This document shows, one piece after another, positions 54,721 through 64,000 of a stretch of 64,000 bases of DNA. How positions within the stretch are numbered: the stretch's first letter is position 1; every line of letters begins with the position of its first letter. A program made the translations under genes and the position numbers. Source of the stretch: Shinisaurus crocodilurus. Taxonomy: Eukaryota; Chordata; Lepidosauria; Squamata; Shinisauridae. Where the stretch lies: assembly GCA_021292165.1 (NCBI GenBank), contig CM037877.1, positions 113,173,289 to 113,237,288 on the forward strand. Direction: 5' to 3'. A model generated the notes under the pieces. It made no database searches, was not told the origin of the DNA, and saw nothing but the letters and a program-made list of their open reading frames with translations.

Positions 54721-56042
54721 TTTGCAAGGCTGGACCAAGACATGTTGACACATGACTCAGAGGCAAAAGAACCAAATCCCCTTCACACAACTGCAGTGCA
54801 CGTCTGGTTTTCTTCCACACCAAATCCATTCTAGAGGTGTTGCTGGAACAAAGTGCACTATTCAAGTTTCTCCATCTCCTTAACATTCCGCAAATACAAT
54901 CAGTTTCATAACTGCTGATTTGTTACTGTGGAGAAAAAGCGTCAGAGTTTTCTGCACCACACACACACCTCCACACATGTAAACAAGTATAATCCCAGCT
55001 GGGGGCTGGGAAAGTCATGCAAATGTACCTAGTTTCTCTGATGGCTCCTTGATTGCCGGTGCCACAGCCATTTGCATGTAAATACGGCCACAAAGCACTA
55101 TCAAAGAATCACCTCTCCTCCACCTAGCCCAGATGAAGTTCATCCTGATTGGCTGAGGACAGCTGGGCTACTGAAAGGAGTGGTGGGGGGAAGAATCTAT
55201 ACTGCTGCTGGGGCTTTTGGGTTTCGTTGTTGTTGTCTGCATGCTTTCACGGGAGTAGGGCTTTTTGCTGAGGCAAGCCCTGAAGAGGACCAACAACCTC
55301 CAGGTAAAGGAGTAAGGCCTGGGTAGTTATATAGTAAAGGAACAAGCTTTGTTGTTTTATAGCTCTACTGTGTACATATGTACCAAAGTGTCTCCCCACC
55401 TTTTCTCCTTCCCTCATTTCCCACCTTTTGTTGTAATCTGTTACCTTGAATAAACTTTCCTGGTTTTACCCCACACGGTGTGTGTGTGTGTGGTTCCTCT
55501 GTGGTTCAGTGCTAAATCCAGTGTATAGACCCAGGGCAGGGCCCTGAGAGAATCAGGTCAAGACGGCAGAGCTACGGCTGGCAGTTTTGCACCTTTGAGT
55601 TCTGGTCTTGAGAAAAGGACCGGTTGGCAGTCCTTTCACAGTTACATTTGATAGAACAGAATGTAAGGACATATACACAAGATCACTTTTCCAGCTTACT
55701 TGTAAAATAAGACACAGCAACAGCAATGCCAGAGCAATGGCCGATTTGTTGCCTATTAATGGTGTCCAAGATTTGCCTTCTACAGCAGCCTCCTCACACT
55801 GCACTTCATGCAAGGATGAGCCCTGAAGCCGTAGAATATATTGCCAACACTCACAGGCATGTGGCGGCACCACTACACCCCCACCTTCGCCTTTCCAGAC
55901 AGAAACTTGGTCTGGATGGTAATGCTGCAAAATCGTCCCAGATATGCCTTTAGTATTTCCAAACGTGCTCAAAAGTTTATATTCCTTATGGTTTCTATAT
56001 CAGTGAACCTCATGAGGACTACAAGGCTTAATAAATGAAATT
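54721..56042. other. Unassigned sequence
   Basis: 55050-55480 ends with 'accttgaataaactttcctg' and a (GT)n, which could be an LTR or retro-copy 3' end, but no borders were found. The rest is unrecognised. Confidence 0.3.
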
Positions 56043-56102
56043 TATGAACGACTGTGCATCGTCCTGTACATGGATGAACGACTGTGCATCGTCCTGTACA
56101 TG
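56043..56102. repeat. Perfect 30-bp tandem duplication
   Basis: Two consecutive copies of a unit starting atgaacgactgtgcatcgtc and ending 'ctgtacatgg', without mismatch. Confidence 0.93.
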
Positions 56103-56839
56103 GGCCTTTTACAAATGCTGTGTTTTTGAATGACCTAGGACTGCAGCTGGTATATATTTTCAGATCTATAGAGAAAGTGTTGCTTGTCACCGTAGTTTTC
56201 ACAGGGGCTCCTTCATTTTGAGATCACCCCCCACTGAGAAAGCTTTGTTTCCTTGTTTAATCTGCCCACCACCCCATTAACTCAAGTTAAATCTAATTAC
56301 AGTGGCATTTTACTTCCATAATTAACTTTGAAAGCGTAGCTGATTGCTAAAATGAGCAACTTGCAATGCCAAATAGGGGGGTTCGAACCCACCCAATGAC
56401 ACAAATAAATATGGGTTTGACTAATGGAACTTCTGCTAATGTAGTCCTTGAACAAAATAAATCTTCCAGAAGGTCTTTTCATCTATAAATTATTATCTCT
56501 ATGGGGATAAAAATAAGTAGAGGCAATCCAAGAAAAAAAAAAGTGAGATGGATATAAAAGCAGTGCATTGTTCGACAATCGACAATACATTTCTCTATAT
56601 ATGTTTACTTTCAGTTCAGGTGGTGGATTTCTATATGTGCATCATATATATTTCAGGGGTTTTTTATTTCTGAAATTAAGTGCCACTGTGATCTGAGATA
56701 ATAATATTGTCCTTGGTCCTGGGAGAGACCCACATAAATTTCCTCTCAGTCATGCACCCACTGTTAGTGAGCCTCTAGTTCCTATCTAGAAGTTCCCTAT
56801 CTACATATGGGATGTGCATTGAATCTGGACCACCATAAG
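56103..56839. other. Unassigned AT-rich sequence
   Basis: Nothing recognised. Confidence 0.35.
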
Positions 56840-56847
56840 ATTCTAAC

Positions 56848-57529
56848 CAGGGATGGGGACTTGGACTCGAGGACTCGACTCGTGAGTCAGACTGAGTCCC
56901 CCCTCTGACTCGAGTCGGACTCGAGTCCCAATATTTTTAATGGGACTCGAGACTCGACTCGGGACTCGAGACCAAGGACTCGGCCACATCCCTGCTGATG
57001 CCACCTGCAGGTGCTGTCTGGACCTAGTTGTAGTAACAATCCAAGTTTATTTTTTAAAATCATTTTACTAATGTAACCTTTCAGACATTTTGGGTTTGGC
57101 TGCCTCTGCCTGCCTGTTTGGGGTTCCCTGCCTCCTCTGCCTGCCTGGTCTCTTCTTAACCAGTTCCACAGTTTGAATTGTCCAAGACAAAGGCCTCTGC
57201 CTGCCTGTTTTGGGGTTCCCTGCCTGGTTATTTTGGGTATGTCTGCCTGGTCTGTTCTTGTCAAAATCAGTGGCAGAGTTTTGAGATAAAAAGGCACACT
57301 TGTGCCTAGAATTTATTTAAGCCACACATCTGAAGTAGCCTTATTTTGTTGGGGAAAAACCCCATTGATTTTAATAGGGACTCGTGGAGTCAGCTTTGGG
57401 AGTGACTCAGGACTCGGGACTCGGGAGTCACCATTTTGGACCAAGGCCTTGGACTTGGACTCGAGACTCGGGTCCAAAGACTCGTGACCCGACTCGTGAC
57501 TCGAGACCAAGGACTCTTCAACATCCCTG
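56848..57529 (+). mobile_element. GACTCGAG-arm hAT element, copy D
   Basis: 682 bp CAGGGATG to CATCCCTG, flanked by perfect ATTCTAAC (56840-56847, 57530-57537). Same order as copy B; the palindromic unit is 56848-56994. One internal ctgcctg repeat block is shorter. Confidence 0.95.
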
Positions 57530-57537
57530 ATTCTAAC

Positions 57538-57849
57538 TCCCTCCAGCAAGCAGGGATGTGGGCTCGGGCTGTTCTGCAAGTCCCTGTATACCAGCATAAG
57601 CCCCAGTACAGTGGCACCATTTTAACTGGAACACAGCATTAGGATGGCTACCCACCCCTGTATGACCAACAGGGCATGCAAAATCAGATGTTGTGGGTAA
57701 GCCATTGGGATTAAGTAGACAGCACATTCAGAAGACTTGGTTTCAAATTCCTGGCCGTGTGTATGGACTCTGTCAGGGCAATTCTGTCAGGGAAATTCAC
57801 TGCTTCTCCCAACCATTGGGGAAAGGGCTCACGTAAGCTCAATGGAAGT
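57538..57849. other. Unassigned sequence
   Basis: Nothing recognised. Confidence 0.3.
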
Positions 57850-58030
57850 TAAGAAAGGCTTAAAACAGCCCACGGGTGTGGGTGGTTTGTTAACCATGCC
57901 AGCAACCCATGATAAGCCACAGAGACTGCCTCCACCTCTGCTTGGATATTCAAAATGGCTGCCGGCACACACCGCAACACCATGGCTTAAATAAGCTATT
58001 CTGGACTGCGGCGATTGTGCAAACCAGCCC
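57850..58030. mobile_element. Diverged palindromic MITE (GGCCTGGTTTGCA type)
   Basis: 'ggtggtttgttaaccatgcc' near the left and 'gattgtgcaaaccagcccaa' at the right match the termini of 48046-48499 in diverged form. Confidence 0.5.
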
Positions 58031-58892
58031 AATGTATCCTCAAGGCTCACGTCCAAAATATATCAAAGAAGTCGTTGAGAGAGGAGCATGAACTTTGTTT
58101 TCATTACACCCCTGTATCTGTCCTCCTCCTTAGAAATTCCTGGAACCTATTTGACTGACAGTGCTGGCAGTGGCTAATCGCTTCTAATTTTCTAACGAAG
58201 CTTACAATACAGAGTCATGTTGCTTTGTTACTGGCAATGTTGTTTTAAACAGCTGTTTCTTCTTCTGCTAATTATTTTAGATCCTGCTCCCAGTTTACAC
58301 AGCAACGCTCAAATAGTCATCAGCTGCACTTTATTTTCGGAGTGGCATTCATACATCTGCACAGAAGGTGAAACAACAGCTTTGCGACCCCCATAAGAAG
58401 AGAGGAGAGGGTGCATTCAGCCTATACATAAGAAGGGGAAGGTGGGGGGGTATGAGTCTGCATTCCCCTTTGCAGAAAATGACTTGTTTACACCATCAGG
58501 TTATCCTGAGATGATGCTCCATTAACTTACTACAATTGCTGAATTGTTTACATGTTGGAGGGGTTAATAAAAGGCTGCGGTGAGTCTATTGTGAGGGCAA
58601 AGACAGAAACAATTAAAGGCTGTTGAGTTGCCTCTGCTTCATCTCAAGGTATAATATATTTAGAAAAAAACCCAAGGTGATAGATGTATCTCAGGAATGC
58701 TGAGTGAGGCAGAATGCAGAATTCACTGTCTGCATGCAGAGGAATACGGCCAAGGTAAGGGATCATGAAAATGGTTTTGTGACCTTCTTGGGAGCGCCAT
58801 TCAGTGGGCAGCGGGGGCATCTCCCCACCTCCTAAACCCTAAGTGATTGCTCCTTTTGGGACATCTATATTTCTGGCCGACTCGCTGGTTCG
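58031..58892. other. Low-repeat sequence
   Basis: AT-rich DNA without a recognisable repeat. 58140-58640 looks single-copy. Confidence 0.35.
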
Positions 58893-59277
58893 GTTGTTGT
58901 CAGTGGTGCAGCTAGGGTTGGACCTCAGGGTCAAAGTCCAGGGCCCCACAGCCCACATGATCCCTCAAATGACCAGCCAGAGAGTGGCGGGTGATCAGGG
59001 CAGTGGCAAATAGGCCTGGTATCAGCACCTGGCTGGCATGGGCATTAAAAAAAAATAGTCAGGGGGTTGTTGGTGGGCATATACATGAACACAGATGCTC
59101 AGTTTGCTATTTTTACTTTAAAATGTCCATTATCCTTTTCTACAATAAAGTGGTGTTTATGTCCAAGTAAATGTGTTCTGCAACATGGCAGCAGAAGCAA
59201 GCTCCATTTTATTTCTGCCGTCATGTTGATGCTTTGATGTAAGTGAGTTTAAAATGTGAAACTGCACATGCTCAGAG

Positions 59278-59278
<1 letters not shown>

Positions 59279-59320
<42 letters not shown>

Positions 59321-59321
59321 T
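59279..59321. repeat. (ATC)n microsatellite
   Basis: About 14 ATC units at the left edge of the inserted LINE-derived piece. Confidence 0.93.
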
Positions 59322-59384
59322 ATGCCAAGGCATTCGATATTTAATCTGTTCAAAATAGCACATGGGAGGGGGCGGGGGGTGACC

Positions 59385-59610
59385 TGTAGACTTAGTTTTA
59401 TTTACTTTTTGTATTGTCATTTTAAACTATGCTTTTAAATTTGGTTTTAATCTTTTTAACTATATTGTATGTTTTTATTGTTATTGTTTTTTTAAAATGT
59501 ACATTTTATTGTATAAATTGTTTGTGAACCGCCCAGAGAGCTTCAGCTGTGGGGCAGTATAGAAATGAAATAAATGAATGAATGAATGAATAAATGTTGT
59601 TGTTAAAAAA
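59385..59610 (+). mobile_element. L2-like LINE 3' tail
   Basis: AT-rich UTR, 'accgcccagagagcttcag' and a tail of aatgaatgaatgaataaatg. Equivalent to the end of 1560-1978. Confidence 0.82.
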
Positions 59611-59671
59611 AATCAGTGTTTGGAATAGGTGAGGCATTGTTGTTTTTGTTCTTCTTGTTGTTGCTCTAACA

Positions 59672-59800
59672 CAGTGTTCTCCAACCTTGGGTCCCCAGAT
59701 GTTTTTGGCCTACAACTCCCAGCACGCCCCAGCCAGCGGCTGGGGCGTGCTGGGAGTTGTCGGTCAAAAACATCTGGGGACCCAAGGTTGGAGAACACTG
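59672..59800. mobile_element. Fold-back hAT MITE with perfect 8-bp TSD
   Basis: 129 bp, almost fully palindromic: cagtgttctccaaccttggg and its inverse at the right. Flanks are CTCTAACA on both sides (59664-59671, 59801-59808). The empty site appears as 'actcttaacatatcagg' at 34705-34721. Confidence 0.96.
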
Positions 59801-60047
59801 CTCTAACATATCAGGAATGTCGAAGCAGTCGCAAAGCATGGAATAGAATGGTGGTGGTGTGTGTGTGGAGATGGGGTGTGTTAGTTGGGTGCTTCACAGC
59901 TGAAGTAATGTGCACGACTATCTAAAGCACCCCACCACCATAAGACCATAAGTCCAAGGTCTAACATTTCCTAGCTCCACCACTGGTTTGTGTGTGACTG
60001 TTCATTTAATGAACAATTAAATAGCCATTTGCTTGTGTTCACCACAG

Positions 60048-60195
60048 AATATAAGAAGAGCCCTGCTGGATCAGACCAAAGGCCAACTAGCTCAGCATCC
60101 CGTTTGCCACAGTGGCCAACAAATGCCTCTGGGAAGCCCACATGGAAGATCTAAAGGCAGTAGCCAGCCCTCTCCTGTTCTTATAGTATGAGGTA
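60048..60195 (-). mobile_element. CR1 LINE 3' end
   Basis: 'gaatataagaagagccctgc', 'tggatcagaccaaaggcc' and 'cacagtggccaac' match 10103 and 20275. Confidence 0.8.
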
Positions 60196-61750
60196 TTAAA
60201 AAAAACAACACATAATCATGACAAATGCTCCTAAAATGTAGCACCTTTTTGCAGTTTAATCTTGACTATACCCAAGAGAGGAATTTTAAATATTTCTGGG
60301 GGGGAAACCCTCCCCCCTGTTGAAATGCGAAATGGCACCTCTGCTCTCTTTTCTTTATATCTGGGGCTTTGTTGCCTCCCTAAGTGAAACTCCATCAACT
60401 TCTAAAAAGAGAAGCATATGGCTGCATATCTTCCAGAGGCAATGGAAGTTTTATCTCATCCTCCCTGTAGGTTTGTTACGGGAGGCTTGCTCTGATATGC
60501 ATCTTCCAAGCACAAAGCCAAAGTCTGGGTTGCTGCCAATTGCAGAACTGGCAATGAATATAGAAATCCGGGCGACGCCTCCACACGCAGGATGCTGGCC
60601 CTGATAGGGAGAGCCACACTGGTTCGATTCTTCTTTCATGAAATAAACCACAGACAACATCAGTGAGTTCCAGATGGATGCCGCATCCAGCAACTGCTTC
60701 ACAGGTTCATTTAATCAACCCCTTGCAAACATATTTGCACCTTTACAGGCACTTTTGCAGCTAGTCCGAACCATAATCTTTTCCAACAGTGGCTTGCTGA
60801 TTTAATCTGGCTATCTTCACAGCCAATCATCCCTTCTCCGGGAGACACTGATTGTTTTAGCTTTTAACTCAGGGTCAAAGGTGCGAGGGCCAGAGCGTTT
60901 AACCAAAGCTTCTGTCATGAAAGACATGAATCCGGTGTAAACACAATTGAGCGATTTGTCTAATTTTGTACAAATTCCCAGGGCCAAACTAGTAATGAAG
61001 TTACTTTGTGTTTAGTTGTACACAGCAGCTGGCACCTTGGCAAAGCGCCCTCAGATTTATCTTTGGCTGCTTTGCGGCATTCCTAGAAGCGGTAAAGTAA
61101 CATATTCTGTCAAGAAAGGAGGTGGCTGATAGATCAGGGAGTATGTATTTCCTGACAGTTACTTTTGTGTGGCTTCCTTCTTTGAATGCAAAGCTCTCTT
61201 AATTAGAGATGCTCTTAAGATTCAAAGGGGGGGAAAGGATGTGATTCATTAGAAAAACAAATCCCTCTAACCAATTGTTACTCAAAATGTAGGCTTGCAG
61301 TGTGATCTCTCCCTCCCTCCCTTTCCTTAACCTCCCTCTCCCCTTAAGGTATTGTTGTTGCCTTTCAGGATATTGGCAGATCAAGGTTTTCATTTAAAGA
61401 GCTTCAGCTGCATCAATAAATAAAAACAGACATTTGTCAATATGTGCAAGGTTGTAGGTCCAATCCAATTCTGGCCTGGGATCCAAAGAACTGTTTTGGC
61501 TGATGCATGCAAGGAGCTTATACCAGGCCAGCCATGATTTTGACTCCCTCTGGCTTTGAATAGCTGAGCTCCCCCCCACTCTGAACCTGCCCCAATGCCA
61601 TGATCATAAACTGCTTTTGAAATTGCCCTAAGGGTGTTTCTCCCCACTGGAGGATTGTGGTTCACGTCTAAAGCTCTGTTCAGTTTATGGAACTAGCAGG
61701 GCCAGCTTCAGAATCAGGGCAGCTGCTGAGGCTACAGTGTGGGGGTGGGG
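60196..61750. other. Low-repeat sequence
   Basis: No transposon recognised over about 1.4 kb, and composition is even. 60610-61200 has octamer/homeodomain-like AT words and no coding signature. Could hold conserved non-coding DNA, but that is only a suggestion. Confidence 0.35.
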
Positions 61751-61757
61751 GGTGGGG

Positions 61758-62200
61758 GTGGGCAGGTGTCCTCTTGTACAAAGGACAGTCCTCTATTTGA
61801 AGGGCTGCCAGAGGATTGCCCTACAGTTCGAACAACGTGCCCTCTGTTTGAAGAGCTGTCCAGTCCAAGTCTGGTATAAAGGTAGAGAACAGAAGGGGGT
61901 GCACTGATGGAGGAAGGAGCCCACAGAGGGCACTTTGCCCAGGATGACCTCAGGACTGGAGTTGGTCCTGGACACTTGTTGTCTGATTCTTTGGATACTG
62001 GTCTGATATCTGGCAAATTTCAAATATTTCCAAATATTGGCTTCAAGCTCCACTCTTTCTTCTGGCAACTTTCCTCTGAAAATAATTGAAGTTGGATTCC
62101 ATTACTACCAGACAGGGGTGTTGCTGGGCACTTAAAAGATTCAGGGCCAAGGCCCATAGGACACAACTCTGCATAAAAAATGGCATGTGCTGATTTCTAT
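61758..62200. mobile_element. Fragment related to 54300-54720
   Basis: 'caggtgtcctcttgtac', 'cagtcctctatttgaaggg' and 'gtccagtccaagtctggt' parallel 54310-54410; 'ggcatgtgctgatttctat' parallels the interior. Ends not defined. Confidence 0.5.
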
Positions 62201-62204
62201 CTAC

Positions 62205-62590
62205 ATAATTTATTTATTTACTTACATTCCTGTACTGCCCAATAGCCGAAGCTCTCTGTGCAGTTCACAATTAAAACCACAAAACACAACATAAAATACA
62301 GTATAAAAATTTAAAAATATAAAACTACAGTATAAAATAGGACTAAAAGCTGAACTAAAACCTAGCAGCAGTACAGAGATTTAAAATACAATACAAGATT
62401 TAAAACAACAGAGACTAAAAGACTAAAATTCTTGGGAAAATAAGGTCTTTACCTGGCGCCAGAAAGAACACAACATAGGTGCCAGGCAAGCCTCTCTGGG
62501 AAGTGCATACCACAACTAGGGTGCCAAAGCAGAAAAGGCCCTCTTCTTAGTAGACACCTACCTCACTTCCTTTGGCAGGGGCTCCCAGAG
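62205..62590 (-). mobile_element. L2-like LINE 3' end
   Basis: 'aatttatttatttacttaca' (tail), 'actgcccaatagccgaagct', AT-rich UTR, then 'cctctctgggaagtgcat' and 'cagaaaaggccctcttc', the minus-strand WN-LP and RAF blocks. Counterpart of 1560-1978 in opposite orientation. Confidence 0.82.
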
Positions 62591-63640
62591 GTGAAACGCT
62601 GAGGATGATCTCATAGTCTCCAACTGTCCCGAAAATGCCGGGACCCTCAGGAAAACCCTTAACAACAGCAATCACCAGCATCATCATGGGTCTGGAGATC
62701 AAAGTGGCTTCAGAGTGGTCAGAGCCCTTAAACGGTTAGAGCATCCTGGGGCGGGTGGCTAGGGCATTTTTTTTTGTTTTCTTTTGTCTTCCAGCTAAAA
62801 TTCAGCCCATCCAGATCAGGGCCATGGCATTGGGGAGACTTCTGGTCTCCATGTTTGTGTCTCTGTGATCTGTTATGGGTTATTAGCTGTTTCAGGTTGG
62901 TGATTGACAAGCCAAGTTGATAATAAGAGGTAAGGAATAAACACTTAATAACTATAGCCTTTTACCTATTATTGCAGGGAAATTTAGGGAGAGGCAGAAC
63001 ATAAGGAAAATCAGAAAAGGAACCTATAGATCTAGCATCAGAAAGAAAGTAGTACTTCAAACAGTAGAGTGAAGTTTGAAGGCCTCAGTACAGGATATAG
63101 GAGACCAAAGAAAAATACTGAGGGTTCAGCATCAGTCAAGGTTTTCAATTTTCAATTTTGAGATCCAAACCCTGAGAGGGAGGAGAGTCATGGTTACATG
63201 GCTGTTTGTTTGTAATGAAGACTTTTCACCCATGTTGTATTTAATTAATTTATTTATTTTATAATAATGTTGTATTTATTGTTAATGTTGTGTGTGTCTA
63301 CGCACACACACACACACACAGTTGTATTTATTGATTTGGGGTTTTCTTTTCCCCTCAGACTTCCTTAAATGCAACACATATATTCAAAGATTTCTGTGCT
63401 TAAAATACTGCAGTTTTGTGTGTTTCCTCTGATAACTTTTGTACTTGACCATGCCCTTTGGTTGCCTGGCCATACCCTTGGCCGCGCCCTCATGTTGCCT
63501 GGCCAGGCCCTCTTGATCACACCTTCATTTTGCTTAACCATACCTCTTACAAATTTCACATGTGTGTCCCTATTTTCATCTGTGAAATGTTGGAGGGTAT
63601 GTGATCTTAGGGTTGCGGCAGGTATATACAGGAGGAGATG
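62591..63640. other. Unassigned, possibly one old DNA element
   Basis: 'tctccaactgtcccgaaaat' near the start and 'tgaaatgttggagggtatg' near the end are weakly inverted and could be termini. Between lie 'tgcctggccatacccttgg'-type repeated words and a (CA)n at 63303-63320. Confidence 0.3.
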
Positions 63641-63642
63641 AT

Positions 63643-63905
63643 CCTACAGGTAACCTTGCCGCAAGCCATTTAAGGCTTTGTAAGTTAATAGCAGCACTTT
63701 GAATTGGGTCCAGACATGGACTGATAGCCAGTGCAGATGGTAAAGTACTGGCCTAATATGATCACATTGGCCGGTCCCTGTTAGCAATCTTGCTGCCCTA
63801 TTTTGGCCCAGCTGGGGTTTCTGAACTGTTTTCAAAGGCAGCCCCACATTGCAGAATCCAGGCGAGAGGTTACCAGAGCATGGATAACTGTAGCTAGCAT
63901 GGATA
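63643..63905 (-). pseudogene. L2-like LINE ORF2 fragment
   Basis: The minus-strand frame contains VGLPLKTVQKPQLGQNRAARLLTG (first part conserved) and a HLHWL block, the L2 C-terminal region. A 14-bp direct repeat, agcatggataactg, occurs at 63877-63890 and 63896-63909. Truncated at both sides. Confidence 0.75.
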
Positions 63906-63909
63906 ACTG

Positions 63910-64000
63910 AGAGCCAGTGTGGTGCAGTGGTTAGAGTGTTGGACTGGGACTCGGGAGATCCGGGTTCTAGTCCCTGCTTGGCCATGAAACTCACTGGATG
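63910..64000 (+). mobile_element. tRNA-derived SINE, cut by window end
   Basis: The head 'gagccagtgtggtgcagtgg' contains the A box (tggtgcagtggttagagtgt), and 'gggttctagtcc' (63963-63974) is the B box. Body 'ggccatgaaactcactgg' as in 33555-33743, here with the head intact. Confidence 0.9.

Larger units (their letters stand above)
58901..59985. mobile_element. hAT element carrying a LINE tail and a MITE
   Basis: cagtggtgcagctagggttg at the left and 'cctagctccaccactg' at the right; flanks GTTGTTGT and GTTTGTGT match 6/8. Homology with 34480-34815 is continuous except for two extra pieces here: (ATC)n plus an L2 3' end (about 59279-59660) and a MITE (59672-59800). Non-coding. Confidence 0.82.

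Overview
The window looks like intergenic or intronic DNA from a squamate reptile (lizard or snake). The evidence is the repeat spectrum: L2-clade and CR1-clade LINE 3' ends, a 5S rRNA-derived SINE, two kinds of tRNA-derived SINE, many short fold-back hAT MITEs, LTR fragments, and abundant A/T-rich and trinucleotide microsatellites. I recognise no host protein-coding exon, no functional tRNA, rRNA or snRNA gene, no CRISPR array and nothing prokaryotic. The long open frames are either decayed LINE reverse-transcriptase frames or low-complexity and palindromic sequence read as protein.

Layout. 1-12 kb: LTR remnants, hAT MITEs, L2 3' ends and a 5S SINE among unassigned sequence. 12.9-16.3 kb: the longest coding remnant, a 5'-truncated L2-like LINE with endonuclease and reverse transcriptase domains. 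It is interrupted by a 697-bp hAT element and ends in a self-complementary (AAT)n(ATT)n tract. 17-22.5 kb: a second L2 fragment with a 5S SINE at its tail, a CR1 3' end, and an LTR inside an (AAT)n array. 22.5-36 kb: MITEs, a gypsy-like LTR, a hAT copy split by a 498-bp solo LTR, and SINEs. 36-39.6 kb: clustered hAT elements, three consecutive perfect hairpins in a GC-rich insert, and an inverted pair of LINE tails. 40-50 kb: a tRNA/CR1-tailed SINE, a Tc1/mariner MITE, a polypyrimidine-to-polypurine block and palindromic MITEs. 50-57.5 kb: a 149-nt polypurine tract beside the largest GACTCGAG hAT copy, further MITEs, and a fourth copy. 58.9-60 kb: a nested hAT whose partly empty counterpart lies at 34.5 kb. 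The window ends in an L2 fragment followed by a SINE cut off at base 64000.

The most distinctive system is a hAT-like non-autonomous transposon family with arms made of GACTC/GAGTC words and CTCGAG palindromes. Four complete copies (12995-13691, 38053-38740, 50376-51407, 56848-57529) each have CAGGGATG/CATCCCTG termini and a different, perfect 8-bp target-site duplication. Each also carries a 146-147-bp segment at one end that is itself bounded by the same termini. One copy interrupts the L2 reading frame, and removing it together with one duplication restores the frame. Nothing in the window encodes a transposase. The elements share no pathway; their relation is one of nested insertion, which allows relative dating.
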